From contig NZ_CP109451.1 of assembly GCF_041438865.1 (NCBI RefSeq), positions 490,738 to 554,737 of the forward strand: a DNA stretch of 64,000 bases, written 5' to 3'. Shown piece after piece: positions 35,702 through 44,238 of the stretch. The position numbers and the translations under genes were made by a program. Numbering within the stretch: position 1 is the first letter of the stretch; each line of letters starts with the position of its first letter. Under the pieces are notes generated by a model, which did not search any database, had not been told where the DNA came from, and was given only the letters and a program-made list of their open reading frames with translations. Origin of the DNA: Streptomyces sp. NBC_01471 (GTDB taxonomy: Bacteria; Actinomycetota; Actinomycetes; Streptomycetales; Streptomycetaceae).

Positions 35702-35720
35702 AAAACGGATCCTGAAGCCG

Positions 35721-35758
35721 GAGAACGGGGCCCGTCGCTACAGCGGGGCCCCGTTCTC
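35721..35758 (+). terminator. Terminator of the tap-tpg operon
   Basis: 13-bp perfect stem (35721-35733 with 35746-35758) and 12-base loop, starting 20 bases after the tpg stop. Confidence 0.85.
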
Positions 35759-35840
35759 ATATGGGGACGGCTCCTCACGCAATACCGCTTCGGTGCCGAT
35801 GGTCCAGAGGTACGCATACACGCCGACCCGGAGGAGACCG

Positions 35841-36191
35841 ATGAACTCGCGAAGGATGTTGCCGGCCAGGTCGATCGGCAGGATGGGCCTGGCTCTTGCC
35901 GGTGCCCTCGTGATGACCGCCGCGCTTCCCCTCAGCGCTCAGGCCGCAACCGGACAGCTGACCCTCACTCGGGACGACGGGAGCGTGAGCGTGATCTCCA
36001 ACCCGCGGGACGGCCGGTGCTACTCGCTGCGCGGCGCGGGCGCGGCGCGCGTCGCCAACGACACTGACTCCACAGCATTCGTCTACATGGACAGTGGCTG
36101 CAGCGGGCTCGTCTCGCGGGTGGACGCAGGAGAGACCTGGGAGAAGTCCGGGACTCAGGCTGCCGACAGCATCGTGCTCTTCCAGCCCTGA
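35841..36191 (+). CDS. Small secreted protein
   Basis: A 116-residue protein with a classical signal peptide: basic start, hydrophobic MGLALAGALVMTAALPL, cleavage near AQA-AT at ~36. The mature ~80 residues (LTLTRDDGSVSVISNPRDGRCYSLRGAG ... YMDSGCSGLVSRVDAGETWEKSG) contain two cysteines, probably one disulfide, and look all-beta. Strong RBS GGAGGAG. Similar short secreted proteins of unknown role are frequent in Streptomyces. Confidence 0.75.
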   Translation: MNSRRMLPARSIGRMGLALAGALVMTAALPLSAQAATGQLTLTRDDGSVSVISNPRDGRCYSLRGAGAARVANDTDSTAFVYMDSGCSGLVSRVDAGETWEKSGTQAADSIVLFQP

Positions 36192-36499
36192 TAGTTCTGG
36201 AGAGTCAGGGAAATCCTGCCCGCGGACAGAGAGTAATGGTCAAGAGTTGTGGATCCGCCGATCCGCATGGCGTTCAGTCTGCCGCCGAAGGCCAGTGGAG
36301 GAATGGTGGTTCGGGTAGTGCCGCGCCGTCCTGCACGTCCAGGTCAGTCCCCTGGGAACGTCCTGTCAGCCGGGCCAGATGGCGGGGGCACCGGCGCGTG
36401 CGTGGAACGACGCGACAACCCCGGCCCAGCATCGCTTGGACGAAGTCGCCCGGCACTGCACAGGCGTGTACCCGGCGTCGAGACCTACGTGGTGGACCA
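36192..36499. other. Intergenic, no gene seen
   Basis: 308 bases with no family-like frame on either strand, between the secreted protein and the EF-hand remnant. Confidence 0.4.
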
Positions 36500-36851
36500 T
36501 CACCTGCTCCCGACGACTGCGGCCCCGGTCGGCACCAGACCCGCGGCGCACCTCACAGGCCAGACCCCGCAGTGCACCTCACAGGCCGAGCCCGCCATGC
36601 GCCCGGCTTCCGTGCGGAAGCCGGGCGCTGCGGCGTCAGGACTGATGTAGTACTGGCGCATCGCGGTGAGGAGTTCCGCGACGCTCAGCTTGCCGCTGCC
36701 ATCGATGTTCCAGTGCCCGGAACGCAGCCGCGCGGCCGTCCGGGGACGTACCGAAGACCTCCTGCCAGGACTGGAACTCCTTCAGCTCAGCGGCACGGTC
36801 ACCGTTCGCCGTGCCACCGACAGCGGACAGCCCTTCCTCCTCGCCCAGCAA
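36500..36851 (-). pseudogene. EF-hand calcium-binding protein remnant
   Basis: The minus strand encodes LKEFQSWQEVFGTSPDGRAAAFRAL, then after a one-base shift NIDGSGKLSVAELLTAMRQYYISPDAAAPG, an EF-hand calcium loop plus helix as in small Streptomyces calerythrin-like proteins. Deleting one A near 36700 restores LDIDGSGK. The C-terminal end and the first EF-hands are not recognisable, so the gene is a frameshifted fragment. Confidence 0.55.
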
Positions 36852-37016
36852 GACCCGTCCCGGAGGGGGCGTTTCCCGACGATCTGCCGGTTACGCCCGG
36901 GGTGGCTTCTCCGGCCGGGCGAACCGGACAACGGGCCGGCTCATCAGGCCCTCGAACGCTTCCTGCCAGCAGGCAAGGGCTACGCGGTGACTGAGACCAC
37001 GGAAAGATCGTCAGTT

Positions 37017-37038
37017 CCCCCCCCCCACACACACACAC
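37017..37038. repeat. C10 followed by (AC)6
   Basis: A ten-C homopolymer (37017-37026) directly followed by six AC dinucleotides (37027-37038). It is unusual low-complexity DNA for this genus, in the gap upstream of nothing obvious (36852-37095 has no gene). Confidence 0.8.
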
Positions 37039-37095
37039 CGATGATCGGCGGTGGCCACAGCCGTCCCTCAGCCGACCTACGAGCAAGATCAAGGT

Positions 37096-37590
37096 CTATG
37101 GCTGGAGGTCGCGCCGGTACCAGGTGCCTGACTTGCCGCCGAGATCGGCCGGGGCCGCGGGGCCAACCGGGACGAACCCGGCCTTGGCCAGTACTTTCTG
37201 GGACGCGGCGTTGTCGTGGGAGGTGGCCGCCCACAGTGTGCGCAGGCCGTGCATCGCTGTCGCCATCCGGCACAGCTCCCGGACGGCCGTGGTCGCCACG
37301 CCGTGGCCGGCGACCTGCTCCGCGACCCGGTAGCCGAGTCTGGCAGTGCCGTCCTCCAGGTCGTACAGATTGAACCTGCCGAGTACTGAGCCGTCCCCGG
37401 CGACGAGCACGTAGAAGGCGCAGATGCCGGCCTCGTGCTCGGCCAGCGAGGCGTTGTACCGGTCGGTGAACTGGTCGAAGAAGTCGTCGCCGCGGTCGGA
37501 GACCGAGGCCGCGAAGTAGGCGCGGTTCGCCAGCTCGAAGGCCAGGACCGCCGGGGCGTGGCCGGCATGCAGCCGCTTCAGCTCGGGCAT
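37096..37590 (-). CDS. GNAT-family N-acetyltransferase
   Basis: A 164-residue RimJ/RimL-like acetyltransferase. The acetyl-CoA signature is YRVAEQVAGHGVATTAVRELCRMA (motif A, ~92-115), preceded by GRFNLYDLEDGTARLGY and followed by LRTLWAATSHDNAASQKVLAKAGFVPVG (motif B). Complete at both ends. The substrate, either a protein N-terminus or a small amine, cannot be predicted. ATG 37590. Confidence 0.88.
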   Translation of the reverse strand: MPELKRLHAGHAPAVLAFELANRAYFAASVSDRGDDFFDQFTDRYNASLAEHEAGICAFYVLVAGDGSVLGRFNLYDLEDGTARLGYRVAEQVAGHGVATTAVRELCRMATAMHGLRTLWAATSHDNAASQKVLAKAGFVPVGPAAPADLGGKSGTWYRRDLQP

Positions 37591-37947
37591 TGCCCGACTC
37601 TATCCAGCTCGTGCGCTGAGGCCACCCGAGTTTCCGTCAGTGACAGACAGCCCCAAGACCCTTCTCCGACGGCTCAAAGGAGATTTCGGGGGGCCGGGCC
37701 CCGCTTCGGGTGCGGCATCGTCATCCTCGGCGCAGAGGCCCCTGGTTCCGAAAGTGTCGTCCTGACCCACCGGCGGAAACCGGTCGTACAGCTCCTGTCG
37801 GTCGAGCGGCTGCCCCCGTCCGGCCACCGGCCGGGCGGGCGGGCTCTTCAGGCGCCGGGGTATCTCGGAGCGCGTCGCTGGACTCGGGCGGGACTCGTTC
37901 GGAGATCGTGATGGAGCCGGAGTCGGAACCGGGTGAGAAAGTTCCGT
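37591..37947. other. Divergent intergenic region, no gene seen
   Basis: 357 bases between the GNAT start and the glyoxalase-fold gene. No operator palindrome or clear promoter was identified. Confidence 0.4.
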
Positions 37948-38361
37948 ATGGAACTCACCCAGATACGCCTGCTGGTGTCCGACTTCCCCACCGCCTACCG
38001 CTTCTACCGGGACGTACTCGGGCTCAGGCCGCAGTTCGAGGCCGAGAACGGCCCGTACGCCAAGCTCAGCCCCGACACCGGACCTGCCGCGATCGCGTTG
38101 CAGGACCGGGCTCAGATGGCCGGCGTGCTGGGGAGGTTGGGGGTGGAGCCGGAGGGATACCGCGCGCTGGTGGTGCTGCGGGTGGAGGACCTGGACGCCG
38201 CCCACGCCGAACTCACCTCGCGTGGGGCGGAGTTCACCCTGGCCCCGGGACCGATGGGCGACCGGATGCGGGTCGCGTACCTGGAGGACCCGGAGAAGAA
38301 CCTGATCGAGCTTCAGGAGTGGCTGACGCTGCGCGAGCAGGCTGGTAGCGCGGTGGGGTAG
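37948..38361 (+). CDS. VOC (glyoxalase/bleomycin-resistance fold) protein
   Basis: A 137-residue single VOC module pair: IRLLVSDFPTAYRFYRDVLGLRPQFE starts the first beta-alpha-beta unit, and LVVLRVEDLDAAHAELTSRGAEFTLAPG ... RVAYLEDPEKNLIELQEW ends the second, with the metal-binding Glu in the last strand. VOC proteins act as metallo-isomerases, dioxygenases or drug-binding proteins; the substrate is unknown. ATG 37948 was preferred over the upstream GTG because the fold begins four residues later. Confidence 0.85.
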   Translation: MELTQIRLLVSDFPTAYRFYRDVLGLRPQFEAENGPYAKLSPDTGPAAIALQDRAQMAGVLGRLGVEPEGYRALVVLRVEDLDAAHAELTSRGAEFTLAPGPMGDRMRVAYLEDPEKNLIELQEWLTLREQAGSAVG

Positions 38362-38617
38362 AAGCGCCGGGGTGGAAGCTGCGGCGGCGACCAGGAAGCC
38401 CGCCGGCCTGGTCAGGCTCCAGGTGGGGAACGGCAGGTGACCCGGTGCCCCTGCGGATGATCCGCATCGGCCGTCGGCCCTCGTCGTCGTCGACTTCCCG
38501 GACAGGCACTCGCTCTGTCACGAGGACAGCATGGCGCGTCCGCGCGTCCCGGACCGATACCACGGCTTGTGCGTCACAACCGGGTGAACGTTGCCCGATG
38601 TGCGCTAGCTTTCTAGG

Positions 38618-38627
38618 ATGCTAGCAT
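38618..38627. promoter_or_regulatory. Operator-like repeat before ribbon-helix-helix gene
   Basis: Palindrome ATGCTAGCAT with a second GCTAGC core 16 bases upstream (38604-38609), seven bases before the GTG of the small regulator at 38635. Probable autoregulatory site. Confidence 0.4.
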
Positions 38628-38634
38628 CGCTTCT

Positions 38635-38814
38635 GTGAGTGACGAAGAGGTCAAGCAGTTCAACGTGTACTTGCCGGTCGGGCTGATCAAGCAGGTCAAA
38701 TATCGCGCCATCGAGTCGGGCTCGTCCCTCTCGGCGTTGGTCGCGGAGGCCCTGCGCGCCTACCTCGACGACACCCATGGGCAGCGGCAGCAATCGTCTG
38801 AGAAGGAGACCTGA
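38635..38814 (+). CDS. Small ribbon-helix-helix (CopG-like) regulator
   Basis: A 59-residue protein missed by length filters. KQFNVYLPVGLIKQVKYRAIESGSSLSALVAEALRAYLDD is a textbook ribbon-helix-helix domain with a beta-strand for operator contact. The stop lies one base before the ATG of the next gene, and GAAGGAG inside its 3' end serves as that gene's RBS. It probably regulates the three-gene operon 38635-40041. It could also be an orphan antitoxin, but no toxin-like partner follows. Confidence 0.75.
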   Translation: MSDEEVKQFNVYLPVGLIKQVKYRAIESGSSLSALVAEALRAYLDDTHGQRQQSSEKET

Positions 38815-38815
38815 C

Positions 38816-39160
38816 ATGGCGACCCAAGGCATCGAGGCCGTGTTCCTGACGACACACAACTGGGGCAAGGCGGCGAAGTTCTTCCAGGCACTGGGCTTCG
38901 ACTTGGAGTTCTCGACCGACCACAGCTCGGGCCGACTCCGCAATGGCGACGGTCCCTACGTGTTCATCGCCGAGGTGCCCGAGGACCGGGAGCCCCAGAC
39001 GCAGATCGTGCTGAAGGTGACCGATGCGGAGACGTTCCGACCTGATCCTGCCGTCGAGGTGGTCACGCCGTTCGAGGACACCCATTACGGGACCACGGAG
39101 ATGACTGTCCGTGATCCCGACGGACGTCTGTGGAGCCTCCAGGCTCCGACCAAGAACTGA
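38816..39160 (+). CDS. VOC/glyoxalase-fold protein
   Basis: A 114-residue VOC protein: IEAVFLTTHNWGKAAKFFQALGFDLEFSTDHSSGRLRNGDGPYVFIAEVPED, then VVTPFEDTHYGTTEMTVRDPDGRLWSLQAP. Cotranscribed with the ribbon-helix-helix regulator before it and the methyltransferase after it (23-base gap). Probably a small-molecule binding or isomerising enzyme in one pathway with the methyltransferase. Confidence 0.88.
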   Translation: MATQGIEAVFLTTHNWGKAAKFFQALGFDLEFSTDHSSGRLRNGDGPYVFIAEVPEDREPQTQIVLKVTDAETFRPDPAVEVVTPFEDTHYGTTEMTVRDPDGRLWSLQAPTKN

Positions 39161-39183
39161 CCGACCGTACGGAGAGGGACATC

Positions 39184-40041
39184 ATGGCAGACGAGCAGAA
39201 CGAGGTGCCGGACAGCACCGCAGTACGGACCGCCCTCTGGCGGGCGATGCACGTGCAGGTCGATCCGCCGCCCCATGTGTTCGAGGACGAGATCGGTCTG
39301 CAGCTGGCGGCCCCGGGCGACGAGTGGCAACAGCGGCCGGACATGGACCCGCGCGCCACCAGCGGGTTCCGGGCGGCCATCGTGGCCCGCGCTCGTTTCA
39401 TCGAGGACCTGGTCGCTGAGCAGACCGGCCGGGGCATCACCCAGTACGTCGTCCTGGGGGCCGGTCTCGATACCTTCACCCAGCGCAGGCCGGAGCTCGC
39501 CGACCGGCTGCGGGTCTTCGAGATCGACCAGCCGGCCACCCAGACCTGGAAGCGCCGCCGCCTGATCGAGCTCGGGTACGGGATCCCCGACTGGCTGCGG
39601 CTGGTTCCGGTGGACTTCGAGGCGGGCGGGGACTGGTGGGAGCAGCTGTCCGCAGCCGGCTTCGATCCCGGCCGGCCTGCGGTCGTCGCCTGCACCGGCG
39701 TCACCATGTACCTCACCAAGGACGCCACCGCGGCGACCCTGCGCCGGCTCGCCGGGCTGGCCCCGGGCTCGACGTTCGCCATGACGTTCATGCTGCCGGT
39801 CGAGCTCATCGATGACGCCGACCGCCCCGCGCTGGAGGCGACCAAGCCACAGGCACAGGCGTCCGGGACGCCGTTCATCAGCTTCTACACCCCCCAGGAG
39901 ATGCTGACACTGGCCGGTGACGCCGGCTTCAAGGAGGCCCGACACGTGTCGGGAACTGTGCTCGCCAACCGCTACTTCGCCGACCGGACCGGCGGCCTTC
40001 GCCCGTCAAGCGGAGAGGACCTACTGGTCGCCACCACCTGA
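39184..40041 (+). CDS. SAM-dependent methyltransferase, LCM/TIGR00027 family
   Basis: A 285-residue class I methyltransferase of the putative leucine-carboxyl methyltransferase-like family, abundant in actinomycetes. The SAM loop is QYVVLGAGLDTFTQRRP (~96-112), the acidic residue pairs with ribose in RVFEIDQPATQTWKRRR, and TGVTMYLTKDATAATLRRLA follows. GGAGAGGGACATC gives the RBS. Third gene of the ribbon-helix-helix/VOC operon. The family usually acts on polyketide or other natural-product carboxyl/hydroxyl groups. Confidence 0.88.
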   Translation: MADEQNEVPDSTAVRTALWRAMHVQVDPPPHVFEDEIGLQLAAPGDEWQQRPDMDPRATSGFRAAIVARARFIEDLVAEQTGRGITQYVVLGAGLDTFTQRRPELADRLRVFEIDQPATQTWKRRRLIELGYGIPDWLRLVPVDFEAGGDWWEQLSAAGFDPGRPAVVACTGVTMYLTKDATAATLRRLAGLAPGSTFAMTFMLPVELIDDADRPALEATKPQAQASGTPFISFYTPQEMLTLAGDAGFKEARHVSGTVLANRYFADRTGGLRPSSGEDLLVATT

Positions 40042-40143
40042 CGCAGACCGACGCCTCATCCGATGCGGCACACCATCGCTCGAAGCCCGCTTGTCGTTCA
40101 TGGTCCGGCGTCGAAGGCGGCTCGTACTTGATCTGCTTGACCT

Positions 40144-40185
40144 TGCCGACTGCCGACTGCCGACTGCCGACTGCCGACTTCCGAC
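40144..40185. repeat. Heptamer tandem repeat TGCCGAC
   Basis: Five perfect TGCCGAC units (40144-40178) followed by a degenerate TTCCGAC. Seven-base units would shift frame on slippage. The surrounding 40042-40406 gap contains only a short relic-like frame (AVHLAHTLGIDITAVAKGQ) and no supported gene. Confidence 0.9.
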
Positions 40186-40362
40186 TGCGGCTTGTCCTTG
40201 CCGCCGTCGGCAGTCCATCTCGCACACACCCTCGGCATCGACATCACCGCCGTGGCCAAAGGGCAGCGGGACGCCGCAGGCGACTCGGCAGCGTACGCCG
40301 CCGAGTCAGCCGCCGGACAACCAATACCAAGGAGTCCCGATCATGACTGGCCGCCCCTATGG

Positions 40363-40396
40363 CCGGGGCCCCGGGGTCGAGCTCCCGGGGGCCCCG
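40363..40396. terminator. GC-rich hairpin after RidA gene
   Basis: CCGGGGCCCCGGG pairs with CCCGGGGGCCCCGG across a GTCGAGCT loop, with one bulge. It lies ten bases downstream of the RidA stop at 40407 on the minus strand. Confidence 0.6.
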
Positions 40397-40406
40397 GAGC
40401 GGCGCT

Positions 40407-40832
40407 CTATCGGGCCGCGTCGTCGGGGTAGGCGGCGGTCGCCTGGATCTCGACGAGGAGTTCCGGGCTGGCGAGGCCGCTGACGCCGATGATCGACCAG
40501 GCGGGGTAGGGAGCCGTGACGAGGCGCTGCTTGGCCGCGAGGAAGCCGGACATGTTCTCGCGGATGTCGACGTGATAGCTGGTCACGTCCACCAGGTCGC
40601 TGAGGTCGAGGTTCTCCAGCCGGAGGATCTCCTGGAGGCGCCGGATGGCGAGCTCGGTCTGCTCCTCGGCGGTCTCCCCGGGGACGCCGTCGGGGCGGCG
40701 GCCGATCTGACCGGAGATGAACAGGTGCCCGTGCGAACGGATCGCGGGGGCGTGGCCGAAACGCGCGAAGGCGCTGGTGGTCCCTCCGAAGACCGGCGAG
40801 TTGTCGGGGACCTCTACAGGGTGGATGGCCAT
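40407..40832 (-). CDS. ridA: RidA/YjgF-family enamine/imine deaminase
   Basis: A 141-residue protein with the RidA fold: FARFGHAPAIRSHGHLFISGQIG, QLxxil-like EILRLENLDLSDLVDVTSYHVDIRENM, YPAWSIIGVSGLASPELLVEIQATAAYP. The family hydrolyses reactive enamines/imines or acts on related endoribonuclease or chorismatase-like substrates; the C-terminal Glu of the LVEIQA strand is the typical ligand contact. It starts only six bases from the divergent AraC-type gene, which appears to have lost its 5' end there. Confidence 0.92.
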   Translation of the reverse strand: MAIHPVEVPDNSPVFGGTTSAFARFGHAPAIRSHGHLFISGQIGRRPDGVPGETAEEQTELAIRRLQEILRLENLDLSDLVDVTSYHVDIRENMSGFLAAKQRLVTAPYPAWSIIGVSGLASPELLVEIQATAAYPDDAAR

Positions 40833-40838
40833 TGCGGT

Positions 40839-41627
40839 GTGTCCTTCTCCCTCGTGACCGAGGGGGGCCTGGACCAAGTACGCGCCGCCGACACCGTGAT
40901 CGTGCCGGGATACGAGCCGATGGTAAGGCCGTCGGAGGAGGTCCTCGACACGCTGGCCCAGACGCGCGACCGGGGCCGCAGGGTGGTGTCGATCTGCACG
41001 GGCGCCTTCGCGCTGGCCGTGGCGGGCATTCTGGATGGACTGCACGCCACGACCCACTGGCTGCACATCGACGAGCTCGAACAGGACTTCCCGTCCGTCA
41101 CAGTCGACCGCGACGTGCTCTACGTCGACGAGGGGGACGTCCTCACGTCGGCCGGAGTGTGCTGCGGCATCGATCTGTGCCTGCACATCGTGCGGCGCGA
41201 TCTGGGGGCGATCGTGGCCAACCGGATCGCCCGCGGCCTGGTGGCCGCACCGCACCGCGACGGCGGGCAGGCCCAGTACATCCCGGCTCCGGTCACCGTG
41301 GCCGGGGAGACGTCCCTCTCCGAGACCCGGGGCTGGGCGCTGCGCCACCTCGACCAGCCGCTCACGCTCCGCGAGCTCGCCCGGCACGGGGGCGTCTCAC
41401 CACGCACCTTCATGCGCCGGTTCGCCACGGAGACGGGCACCACACCCCTCCAGTGGCTGCTGGGCGCCCGCCTCGGCAAGGCACGCGAACTACTGGAGAC
41501 GACGACCCACTCGGTGGACCAGGTGGCCCGGGACTGCGGCCTCGGCACAGCGGCCAACCTGCGTCTGCACTTCCGACGCACCCTCAACACCACCCCCACC
41601 GCCTACCGACGCACTTTCACGCGCTGA
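40839..41627 (+). pseudogene. GlxA-type AraC regulator, N-terminally truncated
   Basis: From an in-frame GTG (40839) the product is 262 residues: a DJ-1/PfpI-like domain lacking its first ~50-60 residues (begins SFSLVTEGGLDQVRAADTVIVPGYEP; retains VSICTGAFALAVAGILDG) and a complete AraC helix-turn-helix pair (LTLRELARHGGVSPRTFMRRF, VDQVARDCGLGTAANLRLHFRR). Full-length relatives begin with a strand that would lie inside the ridA gene here. A deletion probably fused the two divergent genes. DNA binding may persist; ligand sensing is unlikely. Confidence 0.7.
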
Positions 41628-41819
41628 CACCGTTCGCGCGCCGACCACCCACCTCGGTCCGGCTCGCGGCGACCACCGCCGGCGTGGCCATGTGATCCCG
41701 GCGGTGTTGTGGGTGGCGTAACTGCCACAGACCAGCGGACGTTGAGGCCGGTGGGCATCAAGGCCGGCGGGCATCACCCTCATGCTCGGCGTGCTGTTCG
41801 TCGCACCCGTCGATCGAAC

Positions 41820-41855
41820 GCCGCCGGGACCGCCCATTGTGCGAGTCCCGGCGGC
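41820..41855. terminator. Terminator between converging genes
   Basis: 11-bp perfect stem (GCCGCCGGGAC, 41820-41830, with GTCCCGGCGGC, 41845-41855) and 14-base loop, 30 bases from the protease stop and between genes that converge. Confidence 0.7.
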
Positions 41856-41885
41856 AGGAGCCGAACCGGGCTTCAGCGGAAGGTC

Positions 41886-42995
41886 CTAACGCGACTGCGC
41901 CCAGTCGTAGAGGCGGTGCGCGCTGTCACCGAGGCGCGTGGCGTAGAGCGTGTGGGTCGGTCCGCCCGCGAGTTCCTCGGTGGTGGTGGTGATGCCCACG
42001 ACGGTGCCGTTCCCGGTGCGGGTGTTGAAGTTGGCCAGGTGAGGTCCACCGCTCGATCCGGCCGACATGTCGCAGGTCTCACCCCACAGCAGAGGGACCT
42101 TGGGGCCAGGGTGGCTCGGGCCCGCGCAGTGGATCATGCGGGATCCGACGTACTTGTCTTTGGGGTCGTTGAGTCCGTTGCTCGGGTATCCGAGGGCATG
42201 GACGAACTCGTCCTCGACGGGCTGACCGAACCCGATGTGCTGGCTTCCGGTGATGTCCGCGATCGGTTGGCCCCCGGCAGCCGGGTTCGCCACGAGGAGC
42301 CCCGCGTCGTAACCAGCGGCAGCTACGTCCGACGATTCCGTGGTGTCCGGATCGGCGTCCCAGCGGGAAGAGGTGGCCATGGTCCTGAGGCTGAAGCCAC
42401 CGACCGGTTTCGTTCCGTTGCGATAGCCGGGCACGAAGTAGAAGTTGTGGTTCCAGGTGTCATCGGCGGAAGGCGCGCCGACGCCCCTCAGACAGTGTGC
42501 TGCCGTGAGGACGGTACTGCGGTTGGCGCTCGTGACGACCGTCGCTGTGCAACTGCCGTCGTAGCCGTCGGAGAAAGTAAAGAACAGACGGCCGACGTTC
42601 TTCTCCACCGCCCCGCCGTGAGTCCACACGGACCCGGAGTCCGGCGTGTTCGCGGGAAGCGGCCGCGGGTCGTCCGGCGTGTCGTCGTCCTTGGGTATGG
42701 GGGTGATCTCGGGGATCACAGCGCCCGCGAGCTTCATCCGCTCAGGGCTCCAGTAGGCGTTGATCCGATTGCGCTCTTGCGCGGTCGTGGCGCCGGCGTG
42801 GGTGGTGGCGTCGTCCGGTCCTGCCGCGCCGCCGCTGTTGGACGACGGGAGGTGCGGTGCGGCGTTGGCGGCCGCGGCTGGCGTGACCAGTGCGAAGACG
42901 GCCGCCGACACTGTGACGGTGGCCCCGATCGCGCGGAGGAGGGTCCTACGGGTGCTGCCCTGCTGACCGCATGGGTGATGGGGAGGTATGCGCAT
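41886..42995 (-). CDS. Secreted trypsin-like serine protease
   Basis: A 369-residue protein. The N-terminus has a twin-arginine-like STRRTLLRAIGATVTVSAAVFALV segment, cleaved near the ANA-AP site (~46). The mature enzyme has His in LTAAHC, Asp in AAGYDAGLL and nucleophile Ser in SAGSSGGP, with Cys pairs CTATVV/HCL and CAG/CDM likely forming disulfides. A ~75-residue propeptide-like segment separates the signal from the catalytic domain. ATG 42995 or ATG 43013 is the start; no strong RBS. The family is the S1 glutamyl-endopeptidase/V8-like secreted group. Substrate unknown. Confidence 0.88.
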   Translation of the reverse strand: MRIPPHHPCGQQGSTRRTLLRAIGATVTVSAAVFALVTPAAAANAAPHLPSSNSGGAAGPDDATTHAGATTAQERNRINAYWSPERMKLAGAVIPEITPIPKDDDTPDDPRPLPANTPDSGSVWTHGGAVEKNVGRLFFTFSDGYDGSCTATVVTSANRSTVLTAAHCLRGVGAPSADDTWNHNFYFVPGYRNGTKPVGGFSLRTMATSSRWDADPDTTESSDVAAAGYDAGLLVANPAAGGQPIADITGSQHIGFGQPVEDEFVHALGYPSNGLNDPKDKYVGSRMIHCAGPSHPGPKVPLLWGETCDMSAGSSGGPHLANFNTRTGNGTVVGITTTTEELAGGPTHTLYATRLGDSAHRLYDWAQSR

Positions 42996-43169
42996 GCGCC
43001 GGACAGTAGTCACGCGTTGTCAGGAAGCGGTCAGAGAAGTGTGCAGGCGGTGCTAACACGGCAAGTCGGCGGGTCTTGCTGGACGGCGGGGATGGTGACT
43101 CGGGGTCAGGGCATGAGTGAACCCCCGGTAGGAACGGGTCTGCGAAGACAACGTCCCGTACAGACAGAG

Positions 43170-43915
43170 CCGAGTGCCGTCTTGAGGTCGTCGAGGGAGC
43201 AGAAGACGCCGCATCCCAGGCAGCGGCGTTCCAGTTCGGCGAACCACCGTCCGACCTGGTTGATCCACGACGAGTAGGTCGGGGTGAAGTGCAGGGTAGA
43301 GCAGGTGTGTTCGAGCAGCCACCGGTGCACCACGGGTGCCTTGTGGGTGGACAGGTTGTCGCAGATCACGTGGACCGCAGCCCGGGTTCGACCTGCGGTC
43401 GATCTTGTCCAGGAAGTCCAGGAAGTCCAGGAAGTCGCGGAAGTCGACGGCGCGGTGCCGCTCCGAGAGCTGGCTGATGACCTTGCCGGTGGCGGTGTTC
43501 AGGGCGGCGAACAGGTCTACGGTGCCGTGCCGCACGTAGTCGAAGCTGTGTCGTTCGGGGACGCCGGGCATCATCGCAGGACCGGAGCCGTTCGCTCCAG
43601 GGCCTGGATCTGCGGCTTCTCGTCCACGGAGAAGACGGCCGCGTTCGCCGACGGGGCCAGATAGCGCCCCACGACGTCGCGGATCTTGTCGATCAGGAGC
43701 GGATCCGTGGAGATCTTGAAGGTCTCCGTCCGCCGCGGCTGCAGACCGAAGGCCCGCCAGATCCGGTGCACGCTGGTGGGCGAGATCCCCACGGTCTTCG
43801 CCAGTTCCCGCTTGGACCAGTGCGTCGAGCCCCGCGGTGTCCCCTCGAGCGTGCGCACTACCACCTCCTCGACCTGCGCGTCGGTGATGGTGCGTGGCAC
43901 ACCCGGGCGTACATC
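43170..43915 (-). pseudogene. IS630-family transposase remnant
   Basis: Minus-strand segments in different frames add up to an IS630/Tc1-like transposase: RPGVPRTITDAQVEEVVVRTLEGTPRG, KRELAKTVGISPTSVHRIWRAFGL (helix-turn-helix), AVFSVDEKPQIQALER (first Asp), VHVICDNLSTHKAP-like (second Asp) and FTPTYSSWINQVGRWFAELERR (third, Glu). A triplicated nine-base unit gives DFLDFLDFLD, and the frame breaks near 43390. Both ends are missing (5' junction ~43915, 3' junction ~43170). Not functional. Confidence 0.8.
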
Positions 43916-44112
43916 GCGCCGTGTCCGCTCCGGTGCTCGGCCGTAAGACAGAACTCGACCAACGTCTCTACTGGACCGTCGGTGTACAGAAGTGCGTCGG
44001 CGAGCTCGAAGAGGCATCGCCGCGCTTGTACAGGCAGTCGTAGAACTCGACCCCGAAAATGGAACAACACACTCAACGCGTCACCTACAGACGCGTCGAC
44101 GGTGAGACTCAT
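43916..44112 (-). pseudogene. N-terminal fragment of a second DDE transposase
   Basis: MSLTVDASVGDALSVLFHF, then in nearby frames RCLFELADALLYTDGPVETLVEFCLTAEHRSGHGAMY, matching the start of a large Streptomyces DDE transposase family. It is cut at ~43915, where the IS630 remnant begins. Confidence 0.55.
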
Positions 44113-44238
44113 GGGCAGCGGCCGGTCTCTTGTGCTTCCTGACTCGACATCTCGAAGCGTGGAGAACGGCCGTGCTTGCTGTCCCGGGAATGACCGCAGA
44201 GCAGCAGGTCGGGTGACCCGCGAGGTGAAAATAACAGG

